DNA from: Eonycteris spelaea | Taxonomy: Eukaryota > Chordata > Mammalia > Chiroptera > Pteropodidae | Direction: 5' to 3' | NCBI GenBank assembly: GCA_003508835.1 | Contig: PUFA01000285.1 | Location: forward strand, 310,001 to 374,000 | Length of the DNA stretch: 64,000 bases | In this document: positions 49,108-59,999 of the stretch, one piece after another | Numbering within the stretch: position 1 is the first letter of the stretch | Layout: the number at the start of each line of letters is the position of its first letter | Translations under genes and position numbers: made by a program | The notes under the pieces: generated by a model | What the model was told of the DNA's origin: nothing | The model's input: only the letters and a program-made list of their open reading frames with translations | Databases searched by the model: none

Positions 49108-49946
49108 GTAATAACATATAAGATCTACACTCCTAACAACTTTCAAATATATACTATAGTATTAATTGTAGTCACCATGCTATGCATTAAATCCCCAGGA
49201 CTTACTCATATTATAGCTGGGAGTCTGTACCCTTTGACCAACATCTCGTTTTTTTCCCTACCTCCTGGTCCCTGGTAGCACCATTCTACTCTCTTTTTCT
49301 ATGAGTTCAGGTTTGGTGGTTTTTTTTTTTTTGATTCAGCATATAAGCAAGAACAGACAGTATTTGTCTTTCTTTATCTGACTTATTTTACTTAGCATAA
49401 TGACCTCAAGGTCCACCCATGTTTTGGGGGGAAACAGGATTTCCTTCCTTTTTATGACTGAATAATATTTTGTTGTATGTAGTATATACCACATTTTCTT
49501 TATTCATCCATAAATAGACACTTATGTTGTTTCCATGTTTGACTATTGTGAATGATGCTGCAGTGAACATGGAGGTTGCATATATCTTTTCAAGTTAGAT
49601 TTTGTTTTCTTTGAATAAATACCCAGAAGTAGAATCTCTGGATCATATGGTAGTTCTGTTTTTAGTTTTTTGAGGAATCTCTGTACTGTTTTCCATAGTG
49701 GCTGTACCAATTTACATTCTCACCAAGAGTGCACACGGGTTCCCTTTTCTTCACTTCCTGGTGAATATTTCTTGCCTCTTGTCTTTTTGATAATAGCCAT
49801 TCTTACAAGTGTTAGGTGATATCTCATTATAATTTTGAATTGCATTTCCCTTATGATTAGTTAAGTCTAGCATGTTATCATGTACTCATTGGCCATTTAT
49901 TTATCTTTGGAAAAATATCTATTTAACTCTTGTGCCCATTTTTAAA

Positions 49947-50003
49947 ATAATTAATTATTTTTTATGACAACATTCATTAATGAAATCTGGTAAATTTCAG
50001 CTG
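49947..50003 (-). mobile_element. Very short LINE/SINE 3'-end insertion with TSD (copy B)
   Basis: A 57-bp insertion that breaks the L1 sequence. It is flanked by a 19-bp target-site duplication with two mismatches (49928-49946 TCTTGTGCCCATTTTTAAA; 50004-50022 TCTTTTGCTCATTTTTAAA). On the minus strand it reads CAGCTGAAATTTACCAGATT, TCATTAATGAATGTTGTCAT, then an A/T tail AAAAAATAATTAATTAT. It is a second copy of the body at 9721-9807. Confidence 0.78.
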
Positions 50004-52079
50004 TCTTTTGCTCATTTTTAAATAGAATTGTTTGGGTTTTTTTGGTTATTGCACTATATAGGTTCCTTATGTACATTGTATATTAGCTCCTCATCAGATA
50101 GTTTGCAAACATTTTCTCCCATTCTGTGGGTTGCCTTTTCATTTTCTCAACTGTTTCTCCTGTTGCACAGAAGCTTTTCAGTTTGATGTAATTCCACTTG
50201 TTTATTTTCATTTTTGTTGCCTTTGCTTTTGGTATATCCAAAAAATCTTTGCTAAGATCAATGTCAAGGAGCTATTCCTTTATGTTCTTTTAGTAGTTTT
50301 ACAGTTTTGGATCTTACATTTAAGCCTTTAGTCCATTTTGAGCTAATTTTTACTAGTGGTAAGATAGGGGTATGATTTTGTTCTTCTGCATATAGATATC
50401 CAGTTTTCCCAGCACCATTCATTGAAGATCCTTTTCCCCATTGAATCTTCTTAGCTCCCTTGTCATATATTAGTTGACCATATAGATGTGAGTTTATTTC
50501 TGGACCCTTGATTCTGTTCCATTGGTCTGTGTATCTATTTTTATGCCAGTACCACACTGTTTCTGATTACTATAGCTTTGCAATATAGTTTGAAATCAGG
50601 CAATTGATGCCCCCAGCTTTATTCTTCTTTCTCAGGATTGCTTTGGCTATTCAGGGTCTTTTGTAGCTCCATACAAATTTTAGGATTGCTTTTCTGTTTC
50701 TGTGAAATTTTTAGATGGTTTTGGGAAGAATGGACATTTTAACAATATTAATTCTTCCAATCCATGAACACAAGATATCTTTCTATTTATTTGTATCTTT
50801 AATTCTCTCATCAATGTCTTATAATTATAATTTTCGGTGTACAGATCTTCCACATCCTTGATTAAATTTATTACTAAATATTTGATTTAATTTTAGTTTT
50901 AGTGGTCAGGTCTTCCCTGCAAATCCACCAGTGCCATTGGGAGAATTATGAAATGTGCAGATCCTTAGTCCCTCCAACAAAGGCCTCAGCCTGGTGCATG
51001 TGGCATGGTCTCATGTCTGCTTTTATGGTTTCTCTGTCTTTGTCTTCACTTACTCTATTAGTCACTCTCAGTCCTGCTCATTGTGGGCCTTTGCTCACTT
51101 CATATCTGTACACATCAAAATTGTTAATATTTATTCAAGATAGGAGCCCTGAGGGGCTCACTGCTCGGGCCTTAGTGTATGAACTAGAACATCTGTTTCT
51201 GATTGCTTAGAGGCACCTTTTGCTTACTGTATGGGCTTTGGCTGCAACTAGAAAATTGCCACTATATGTTTCATGTCCTACAACCCATAGGGCAGATATT
51301 CCAAGGGCCTTTTTGGTAGAGTGGCTTAAAGTGGGTCGCTGGGCTTCCTTAGGCTGAGTGGCCCTTGCCAGCCAGGGAGTACCTCCTGAATCTCCTTTTC
51401 TGCGAGGCTTTGGGGCTGCTCTGTAGCACACCCAGGCTCTGTCCAGGGCATATCCAAGTCCGTGTATCTGAGCCCCAAAGTGTCTTGCTTTAAAGTCTGC
51501 TGCACAGGAAAATGCAAGGATGTGCTTCCTGAAGGTGAAGAGTACACCCTGGCCCACTGTAGCCCTAAGCGTGGAGGCAGAGCTTTAGCCACCCTGCCAC
51601 TTCAGGCTTCCTGGTCCTCTTTTCCCATGTTCTTTCTCACACCCTTGCCCTTCCCCAGCTTCTTATCTTTCCTTTCTTCTTGCTCATCATGAAATGAAAC
51701 ATTTTTCCTGCCACCTACCTGGGCCCCAGCAGCCCATTGCCTGCACAGGTAAAGTTAGGAGGAAGGTTTTAGAAGATCCTGAAAAGAAGGATGACTGTGA
51801 ATTCCTTAAGGGCAGAAAGTACCCCTGTCATTCATCTAGGCAGCTCCCACTATGAGAGAGAATACTGGTTACCTCATAGTCACCTGGAGTCCAGCATGAG
51901 CAGAGTCTGAAAAAGAGAATGCCCCCTTGGCTGAGGAAAACCTCAGCAGCACAAGGATGCTGAGCTTCAGAGTCTTCCTTGGCAGGCCGAGCAGAACGCA
52001 GAATCTCCCACGGAGCAGACAGCAATGGGGAAGGAATGGTTATTACTGGTGTGGGGCTGCCAGACTCAGGACAACTTCC

Positions 52080-52520
52080 CGCTTTGGCCTCCTCAGTGAA
52101 CTTAACTGGCATCTCCAAGCCTCAGCTTCTTCATCTCTACAATGGGGTAATACCCACCTTATAGGGCTATTTCAAGGACCAAGTGAGGGAACAAGAAATC
52201 TAGCATATTTTGCCTATTGTCTCTTAGAAGAAAGCTGTGAGAGAGGGATGGCCCTATCACCTCACTGTGGGTGAGAAAATGAGGGCTCCAGAGAGGGCTG
52301 GTCGACATTCCCGTCCTGAGTCTGGCACTGACCAGCAGCTTTTACCTAGACCAATTTCTTCACCTTTCTAAGTCACTTAATTGTAAGGAAATATGGTAAT
52401 AATACCCATTTAAAGAGAATTAGTTGTAAGAAATGAATTAAATTATATGTAGTGTGCAAGAATCCTTTACAGTGCCTGGCACGTAGTCTGCATTCAGTTA
52501 ATGTTAAAGTTATGAACCTT
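52080..52520 (+). mobile_element. Two plus-strand MIR SINEs
   Basis: 52080-52195: 'aagcctcagcttcttcatct', 'acaatggggtaataccc'. 52310-52515: 'gagtctggcactgaccagca', 'ttcttcacctttctaagtca' and the MIR end 'acagtgcctggcacgtagtc', 'tgcattcagttaatgtta'. Confidence 0.65.
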
Positions 52521-52884
52521 TCTTTATGGCCATATTTTGTCAAGGTAATGCCTTACTGTATGAACCCAGCCCTGTGGAATGACTGCATAAGGTAACCAGT
52601 GGTCAGTTTGGGCAAATGAGAATAACTGATGCAGTCAGAAATGTCCCCTTTTGCTGGTTATGTACTTCCAAGGAGGCATTCCCCACTAGTCGACTGTGGC
52701 ATTGGGGGATGCTGGCATGGGAATGGCCAGGTAATCGTATGAGTTGGTTTATAGAGAGCTAAGAAATTCAGAAAGCTGTGTTCAAGACTGGAGAGACCTT
52801 CAGTTAATACCTCTGAATTCCGGGGGGACTCCCTGGTCCTGCAGAGACTAAGAAGCTGCACCTTTACTTGGGTGTGTATCGCAG

Positions 52885-53145
52885 CCTTATTAACAGTAAT
52901 TATGTTATTGTAGTTCTCATTTACTGGCCCCTCACCTATGCAGGGCACTGTATTAGGGGCTTCAGACATTCTCATATTTACTACAGTCATGCAAGGGAGT
53001 GTTCTTGTGCCTACTTTACAGACAAGGAGGCTGAGGCCCAGACAGACTGGTCCTGGGCCATTCAGGGAGAAAGTGATGGAGCCGAGATTCTAGCCCACAC
53101 TGGCCATCTGGCCAGAATCCATGCACAGCATGTTTTTCTGAATGG
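52885..53145 (-). mobile_element. MIR SINE
   Basis: Minus-strand MIR: 'atgcagggcactgtattagg', 'ctactttacagacaaggagg', 'ctgaggcccagacagactgg' and the inverted head 'atggagccgagattctagcc'. Confidence 0.7.
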
Positions 53146-53819
53146 CTAAGGCCTGTGTAACTAATTTTCCAGAATAGGCAGGGTTTAAAGGTCAACTGGC
53201 AGCTGAGGCCAACAAATCATTTATTAAACATGGAGATTTCTTTGTCATTGTCAATTTTAGTTGCAGAAGCAGGGTTGTGTGGAGCGTGTGATGTATGGTG
53301 TGCGATGTGTGTGCTGTGTGTGTATGTATGTGTGTTTGCTTGCTTCCTCACATACAGGGGGCAATAATCCATTGAGTAATTCAGGCTGTCACAGCAGTCT
53401 TTTCTTGTGTCAGAGCGTGTGTCCCATTGGCTAATGTCTCACGTTCGGTAGCACAGAGAGAGGAGTTAAAATGCTAATTTTCGGGGACCACTCAGTCATT
53501 TTGATCTCATTGAAACACCAGCATCCTTCTCATGCAAAACCGGTGCCTCAATTACCAACTAATTGCCTGATTATTGTGCAGAGACTGGAGACTTCAGTCA
53601 GCAAGGGGCTGCCCATATTCCCCAGGAACAACTGAATTAGAGTGTGAGGATGCCTGTGCCATTTAGATTTAGCTCTAAATGAGATCATCATCAGAAAAAG
53701 TCATCTGGGAGGAGGAAAGGGGAGTGGTGGTGGTGGTAGAAATTCAGCTGCCCTCCTCAGTTCCTGATGGCTCCTCTGCCTCCCGCAGTAGTGACCTCTT
53801 TCCTTCCCTCCCACATCAG

Positions 53820-53969
53820 GTCCTAGAGACATGTGTGAAGAACTGTGGTCATCGCTTCCACATCCTGGTGGCCAACCGAGATTTCATTGACAGTGTTCTG
53901 GTCAAAATCATCTCTCCCAAGAATAGTCCTCCCACCATTGTACAGGACAAGGTGCTCGCTCTGATCCAG
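53820..53969 (+). CDS. TOM1L2: TOM1L2 coding exon (probably exon 4): core of VHS domain
   Basis: A 150-nt, phase 0-0 exon with acceptor tccctcccacatcag|GTC and donor ATCCAG|gtatgt. It encodes 50 residues: [50 protein letters not shown]. By human numbering this is about residues 73-122, the central VHS helices. The [11 protein letters not shown] motif is shared by the VHS families of TOM1, GGA, STAM and HRS. From memory the human protein has PKNNPP where this has PKNSPP. It lies inside a longer open frame (53679-54137) whose flanks are intron. Confidence 0.98.
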
Positions 53970-54220
53970 GTATGTGGGCTCTTGTCCAGTTTTTTGGTAT
54001 GGAGTAAGGTGATACTTCTAATCAATGAGTCCTCATGCTTGCCCATACTTTGGAGGAAAGAATGGAGGCTTCTGAGTTTCGATATTTGTTGCAAAATACC
54101 TCATTTTTATAGTCATCCTACAGGAATGAAACCTTAAGCAGTGGCTCTCCAGCCAGTTAACAGCCTTCGCTGAAGTTTTCTGGGTGTCTGGCTCTCTGCC
54201 GCCCACAAGGGCAAGTATGT

Positions 54221-54259
54221 GTGGTGGTGGTGGCGGGGGCAGGGGGGGGGTGGGGGTGG
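54221..54259 (+). repeat. G-rich tract, potential G-quadruplex
   Basis: GTGG repeats followed by runs of 5, 9 or more and 5 guanines. It lies on the sense strand about 250 bp after the exon 4 donor, so it would be in the pre-mRNA. Confidence 0.75.
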
Positions 54260-54299
54260 TACTTGATAGGCCTCTGAGCCATCAGGAACAATGGAGAGT

Positions 54300-55290
54300 A
54301 GGAAGGGCATATTAGAGCCATATGCAGGGCTGGCAAGTCACAGGGTAGGGGCCAACTCTAGGGCAGACAGAGAAGTAGCGGGGAGATGGTGTTAAGGAGT
54401 GATTTAATGAGGAGATGACATTTTTCTTGGGCCCTGAAGGATAATGAGGAACTTGGTGGAAAGTTCAGAGTGTGAGAAGCATCACGGGCAAAGACAATAA
54501 CATGTGCAAAGGCCCAGAAGCATCAAAAAGAGCAGTTGACACAGTTGGAATGTCTTCATTATTAATTCCTCTGTAATGAATTACCCCAAAACTTGGCAGC
54601 TTAAAACAACAAATGTTTATTGTCTCATAGTTTTCATGGGTCAGGAATTCAGGAGCAGCTTAGCTAGGTGATTCTGGTTCAGGAGCTCTCATGAAGTTTC
54701 ACTTAAGATATTGGCCAGGATTGCCTTCTCTGAAGACTCAGCTGGAGCTGGAGGAGCTACTTCCAAGGTGGCTTACCCACATGGCTGTTGGTGGGAGGCC
54801 TCAGTTTTTTGCCATTGGTTGGAGGCCTGAGTTTCTCACCATGTGGACCTCCTGAGTGTCCTTGTGACACAGTAGCTGGTTTTCCCTCGAACAAGAGGTC
54901 TAAGAGCGAGTGAGGAAGAAGCTGCAGTGCCTGTTAATACTGGGTCTCAGAAGTCACATGCTATCTTTTCAGTCATAGTCTGTTAGAAGGGAGTCACCAG
55001 GTCCAGCCTCGAAAGTAGGGGAATTAAGCTACACCTCTGAAGAGAAGAGGATGTTTTAAAACTATCACATGGAAAGTCGAGTGTAATGAATGTCTGGGGC
55101 CAGGAGCTGAGGTGAGAAGGATGGTCAGGGCTTATGGGCCAAGGAGTTTGTGCTTTGTCCCATAGGCAGTGAGGAGCCACTGAACGTTTCTGAGCTGGGT
55201 GTACACAGTCAGATCTGGATTTTAGACGAGCTCCCTGGTGACAGGGTGGAAGGCACATCTGTCAAAGAGCACATCTCATATGGGGTGATA
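54300..55290 (+). mobile_element. Old repeat (copy 4 of shared family) split by another old repeat
   Basis: 54300-54550 and 55070-55290 are the two parts of the family also seen at 8600, 16240 and 41750 (gcaaaggcccagaagcatca; then aggcagtgaggagccactga, agtcagatctggattttaga). Between them, 54560-55025 is a different ancient repeat, starting 'ctgtaatgaattaccccaaa', 'cttggcagcttaaaacaaca' and including 'ggtcaggaattcaggagcag' and 'cttccaaggtggcttaccca'. Family names are not assigned. Confidence 0.5.
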
Positions 55291-55479
55291 GTGTTGTGGC
55301 TGAGAAAAAATGAGGGCCGCAGGAGCCAGGGAGAGGGGAGAACAACCCAGGGGATGGGGGTGGGGCTGAGAAGGCAGGGGACAGTGTGATCAGAGGGCAA
55401 GCACAGGGGCTCCAGAGGTGGTGGTGGCAACTGAGGTTGGAGAGCCGAAGAGCCTGCTGGCTTTGTCCTTTTTATCTAC

Positions 55480-55770
55480 ACCCTGCACCTGAAAATCCTC
55501 TCCAGCTCTTAGGGCAGTTGGCTCCTCTCCATCATTCAGACAGCCCTCAGACATCTCCCACCAACCAGTTTATAGCACACATCACACATTCTCTCTCTTC
55601 AGTCACCTCTTATATGGTCTTCAGGTACTTCTCTGCTAGCTTTTCTATCATCTGCCTCACTCTGAGCAGCCTCAGATCCAGGGTCGTTATATCCCCAGGG
55701 TCTAGAGCAGTTGACTGTGTAGAGTAAGTGTTCAATAAGTTGTTGTTTTTATTAATGAATGGATGAATGT
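55480..55770 (+). mobile_element. L2 3' end
   Basis: Plus-strand L2 terminus, diverged: 'cctcactctgagcagc', 'atccccagggtctagagcag', 'gtaagtgttcaataagttgt' and 'aatgaatggatgaatg'. Confidence 0.55.
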
Positions 55771-55871
55771 AACTTGCTGGAACTCTAAGAAAGGGAAGAG
55801 TGGGTGACAGCCTAGTCCCTCCCATGCTTCTTTAGGTTGTGCCTATCCCTTCATTCTGCCCACCAGCACTC

Positions 55872-55874
<3 letters not shown>

Positions 55875-55926
<52 letters not shown>
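55875..55926 (+). repeat. (TC)26 microsatellite
   Basis: 52 bp of uninterrupted TC. The Leu-Ser repeat in the overlapping open frames comes from it. Confidence 0.97.
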
Positions 55927-55928
<2 letters not shown>

Positions 55929-56399
55929 GTACATGTACAAATCACCTCACCTCCTACCCTTCCCACCCCAACCTACATCCCCAACAACCCCCTCACTCTG
56001 GACTTCCCCAGTATACTCCCCTGCCTCTCAACACTCCCAGTATTTGATGTCTGGAAAATGAATAGTAACTTTTTCAAAAGATGGGGCATCCCAGCCTGAA
56101 CTGTGCAAGCCCACAGTGGCCACAGGCAAGGTGTCGTCTCTGGAGTCAGACCTGGAAAGAACACTTCCTGTGACCAAGCCCAGTGGGTATAGTTGGCTGC
56201 CCCCTGGCAAGCACAGTCATGGCAAAGGTCATGATCTATGCTCCCCCTTACTGACTGTGTGAGGATCTGGCTGAGAGCAAAGGCTGCACTCGCTGTTGCA
56301 CATGGCTCTCCCCATGAGACACCAGGCCCGCCCACCCTGCCCCTGACCTCCAAAACTTTTCCCATCAGGGTCATTACCTCCTCCCAGCACTGTTTCTAC

Positions 56400-56480
56400 C
56401 CTCTGTGTAACCTTGGCTGGTACTTTAACTTCTCAGGGCTTCTACCTCCTTATCTATAAAATGGAGCCTGCAATCCTATC
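56400..56480 (+). mobile_element. MIR SINE fragment
   Basis: Plus-strand MIR middle: 'ctctgtgtaaccttggctgg', 'cttctacctccttatctata', 'aaatggagcctgcaatcc'. Confidence 0.55.
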
Positions 56481-56889
56481 TTTCCACTCCCAGCCCTACG
56501 TTTGTGAGATCAGCCCAGAGCAGCACAGTGGCCACACCCATGTTCTGATGCCTCCCCCTGCTGGCCTGGCAGCAACATGTGCACTGGCCCTCAGAGACTG
56601 GAGCAGGATGGAGCCTTGAGGGCCTCACAGGCTCCCGTTAGACCAGGATACACTGGACAAAGTCTCCCAGGATCAGCTGGGAAAACACAAGGGACTTTAG
56701 GTAAGGGTACTTCCAGGTGGGCTTGCGTACCTAACTGGGAGAGTTCTTTCTGTCCAGGTTTTGAAGCATCCTAAAGAACTTTCATCTTTGGCTATGTCTA
56801 ACCAATGCAGAGAAAAGCAGGCAGAATTCAGAGCTGGCGGATGGCTTGTCTTTTGTGATAGGGTGGACAAAAGAATAAATAGGATCAAG

Positions 56890-57610
56890 CCTTTTCTTTT
56901 CTTTCACTTTTTATTGAATTATGTATACAGGAAATCGCATATTAAAAGAGCGTATACAACTTGATAAATTTTTACAAACTGAACATACCCATGTAACCAA
57001 CCCCTATGTCATGAAGCAGAATAGGACCCACACCCCAAAAGCCCCCACATCCCTGGGATGACCACCCACATAACTTCACGCAGAATAGGTGAGTTCTTTC
57101 TGTTCTTAAACTTCGTCTGTGTGAATTCTGCACCAGGGCTCTGTTGTGTTTGTGTGTCTGGCCCCACTGCATGTGGGGCTTCACCCATCACTGGGTATTC
57201 TAGGCCTTCGGTTCCCATTGCTCACATCACCGTGCTGAGTCTGCTTATGAATTCATCATATTTATTTATCTTTCCCACTGTTGTTAGATACTTGGTGTTT
57301 TCAGTTTTAGGCTATTATGAAGAATGCTGCTATGAACATCTAGCACATATCTTTAGGTAAACATATATATTCATTTTTATTGGGTATATATTAAGTTGAA
57401 TATGTGAAATTGCCATCTTCATTGGTAAGAAATGGTCGAGTATTAGCAATTTCATGTGGTTCAACCTAATGCCTAGGAGTGAAACTGCTGGGCGGCAGGG
57501 AATGCCCGAGCGCTCGTTCAGTCCTTGCACCAGCCCCTCTCTCCCGCCAGCGTGAGAGTTTAGCTGCTTCACATCCTTACCAACATGATATCTTCTTCAT
57601 CACGGCCTGT
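56890..57610 (-). mobile_element. L1 3'-region fragment
   Basis: Minus-strand L1M-type sequence: a T-rich start, 'cttgataaatttttacaaac', 'ccatgtaaccaacccctatg', 'aagaatgctgctatgaacat' and 'ctaggagtgaaactgctggg'. Its right part (57484-57560) is unusually GC-rich. Confidence 0.65.
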
Positions 57611-57861
57611 CTATTGAGTATGTAGAAGTATTGTTGCATCCTGTCGACCTTCTCTAACCCCTTTGAGAAAGAAGATGATTTTATTTACAAGTTGAATATA
57701 CTTTTAAAAACTGCACAAGTCCCCCAGAGAGTCTGATAATCCTCCCTGGGAGAGAGTGCTACTCCCACTGGGAGACAAGAATGGGGGGGTGGGGGGGGAC
57801 GGTTATGCCAACTATATTCGAAAATTAAAAAATATTTTTAAATTAAAAAAGAAAAGAATGG

Positions 57862-58132
57862 GGAGTGGCTCCATAGTGTAGTGGTTAGCACATCTGCTTT
57901 ACACACAGAAGGTCCTGGGTTCGTGCCCCAGGTGGAGCCACGGGCCATACCCCAGGTGCGCCAGGCCCCCTGAGTGCGCCAGGGGCGTCAAACCCTGGGA
58001 GCACACTGCAAGTGTGTGGGAGGGGACACCCCGCCTTCAGAGATCCAGTTCTTGAGGGGAAACAGCAACATCCATTGATCAAGGGTCAAAGTTGGGGTGG
58101 GGGCGGGGTAGATTAAAGAGGGGGAAAAAATG
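57862..58132 (+). mobile_element. tRNA-Val(UAC)-derived SINE with TSD (MEG-T2-like)
   Basis: A 271-bp insertion flanked by a 14-bp target-site duplication with one mismatch (57848-57861 AAAGAAAAGAATGG; 58133-58146 AAAGAAAAGATTGG). The head at 57867-57941 follows tRNA-Val(UAC): GGCTCCATAGTGTAGTGGTT, TCTGCTTTACACACAGA (the anticodon loop still reads TTTACAC), GGTCCTGGGTTCGTGCCCCA and a TGGAGCC that pairs with GGCTCCA as an acceptor stem. A GC-rich body with two near-copies of GTGCGCCAGG follows, then a weak A-rich tail. It is a SINE and not a tRNA gene: it has no compact end and carries a tail and TSD. The family assignment is by inference. Confidence 0.85.
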
Positions 58133-58858
58133 AAAGAAAAGATTGGAGGTAGGGGTGACAAACCACTGGCTTCCTTGCTAGCCTGGGAATGGCAGCAGGC
58201 CATCATATAAATACAGCTAGACTGAAGAGAGGTTCAGCTAAATATGTGGGTGCCAGAGCTCTTGACAGATTCTCTTCACCATCCTTATTATCAGGACATT
58301 TCTTGGTTCTCTTTGGAGCCCAGCTTTTAGGAAGAGGAGCTGGGTCAGTACTAGCCCTGCCCTCAGGGATTATGATTCTGGAAGCCTTTGCCCAACCCAG
58401 GTGTGAGGGCTCAGTGGGCCTACCCCACTGTGGGTGTTTGACCTTTTGAGATGGAGCGTGTCTCTTTGGTAGCATGGGAGGAAAGATGTTGAGAGCAGAG
58501 CAACTTTATGAGCAACTTGCCAACTCTCTCACTGCTGGCCTTCAAACTTCCCACAACTTTTAGCTTTCATCCTGTTCATGATCCCATGGTTACATTCCTT
58601 TCTGTTTCCTCATGCTAGTCCTGTTTATTGAGAAGACAAAAAGGTCCTCCCACTCTATGCCATCCCTCAGCCTTCCGTTGAAATTGTTTTCAGAAACAGA
58701 AATGCTATCATCCTGATAGAGTAACCTCATTGTGGCCATGCCTCTACTGCTTCTCTTCCCCATTTGCGCCATGCCCCGGCCCCACCTCTGCCCCAGCAAT
58801 AGAGTCTAAAAATACTCTCCACTGGAAGTTTTTGTTTCCATTGAAGAAAGTAAGCTGA

Positions 58859-58891
58859 TGGGGGTGTGGGTTCGGTGGGGTCGGGGGTGGT
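58859..58891 (+). repeat. G-rich tract, potential G-quadruplex
   Basis: Four G-runs of 5, 3, 4 and 5 separated by short loops (GGGGGTGTGGGTTCGGTGGG, then GTCGGGGGTGG), which meets the usual quadruplex pattern. Confidence 0.7.
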
Positions 58892-59999
58892 AGGAGAAAC
58901 TGGGGGTATTGTGTTCTCAGAAGGTGTCAGAGACCTGGTGGTTTGCCTTTGGTCAGATTCTGTGTGGACCGGCAGCTATCTGGGGACTGTGTCGCTGGAA
59001 CATGAAGTCTGGTCCAAGGGCATAAGCAGAACATGACAAACTTTACTTTATCCAAAGAACAGAACCATAGTTTAAATCGGTAATTGTTTATTGATCTGGA
59101 ATTTGATGATTTAAAACTGTCAAAACTTGAGCGATACAGATATGAATAGGATATGGTTCATGTTTGTATAAGGTTTTAGTCTGAGGTTTGGTATATAATC
59201 TAAAAGGAATCAAGAGGATAAAAGCATGACTTTCTCTCTTTTTTTCTCTTCATTAGCCCTTCTTCAGGATCTTTTAATCCCATGACGCTGTAGGCACAGG
59301 CAGAAAAAGGGAGAATTACACAAAGAGCTGTGAGGTGGCCACTCGGTTATTAACCAACCAGTACCTGTGACAGGGACCCCTCAGAGGGTGCCAGCACTGA
59401 CCCGTCACTCTGCTTTCTGATAGGGCAGCTTGCCAACACAATCCCTGTGGCTCCCTGGCTTCAGTTTGGAGACTTGGAGTGAACCAGACCTCCTAAGGTT
59501 TTCCATCACTCCCCTAGAGCAGATTCTCCATTCTCAGCTGGGTTGGCTGTCTTGTGGGGCTACTGCGTTATCACTGTCACCTCCATTTGTTGACATCCTA
59601 AGTGGCCATCTTACTCTGTCCTCTGAAATATGACAGTAAGGCTGGTTAGTAACTGTGAGCACAAAATTCCGTCTAACTTGACAAATGTTGACTGACTGCC
59701 TTATCTGTGCAAGGGTGAAACTCGATGTGTGCTTCAAAGGTATGACCTGGTGGAGAAGAAGACAGGAGCACATGTATTTGGGCAATGTCCTAGGAAGATG
59801 CTAAAGCCACACAGCATCTCTGAATTTCTTCTACTTCCGTGTTTCTACATATGACTGTTCCTTTAAAGGTGCCTCCGCATTCCCCTGATGGCATCAGAAT
59901 CTTGTTCAGCAGAGAATATTACCATGAACATATGTTCTCTTAGCAGCCACCTCACCTAAACTGCACAGGGGCTCTGTACAGGGGTTTGAAATAGCAGCT

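Larger units (their letters stand above)
48939..50902 (-). mobile_element. L1 3' part with 11-bp TSD, minus strand
   Basis: A 1.96-kb L1 read on the minus strand. A perfect 11-bp duplication TGGTCAGGTCT flanks it (48928-48938 and 50903-50913). Landmarks on the plus strand run from 'agtttaaggtatacagtgtg' (48980) through 'taataatatt'-type and 'ataaatacccagaagtagaa' (49615) text to 'tttcccagcaccattcattg' (50405) and 'cattggtctgtgtatc' (50520), which lies in ORF2. It contains (GT)13 at 49081-49106 and a later 57-bp insertion at 49947-50003. The minus-strand open frame at 50264-50557 is a relic of ORF2 (MWYWHKNRYTDQWNRI). No clear poly-A is left at its 3' junction. Confidence 0.82.
47684..53819 (+). 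other. TOM1L2: TOM1L2 intron 3 and its content
   Basis: GT-AG intron of 6136 bp. It holds MIRs (48020-48240, 52080-52520, 52885-53145) and a TSD-flanked L1 (48939-50902). I recognise nothing in 48241-48938, 50914-52079 and 53146-53819. The last 400 bp before exon 4 are repeat-free and carry clustered TAATT-type motifs (see findings). Confidence 0.9.

Noticed and set aside
57867..57941. tRNA-Val(UAC) gene
   Set aside because: The cloverleaf is recognisable but has an extra base near the T-stem/acceptor junction, and it is the head of a 271-bp TSD-flanked SINE with no polymerase III terminator right after it.
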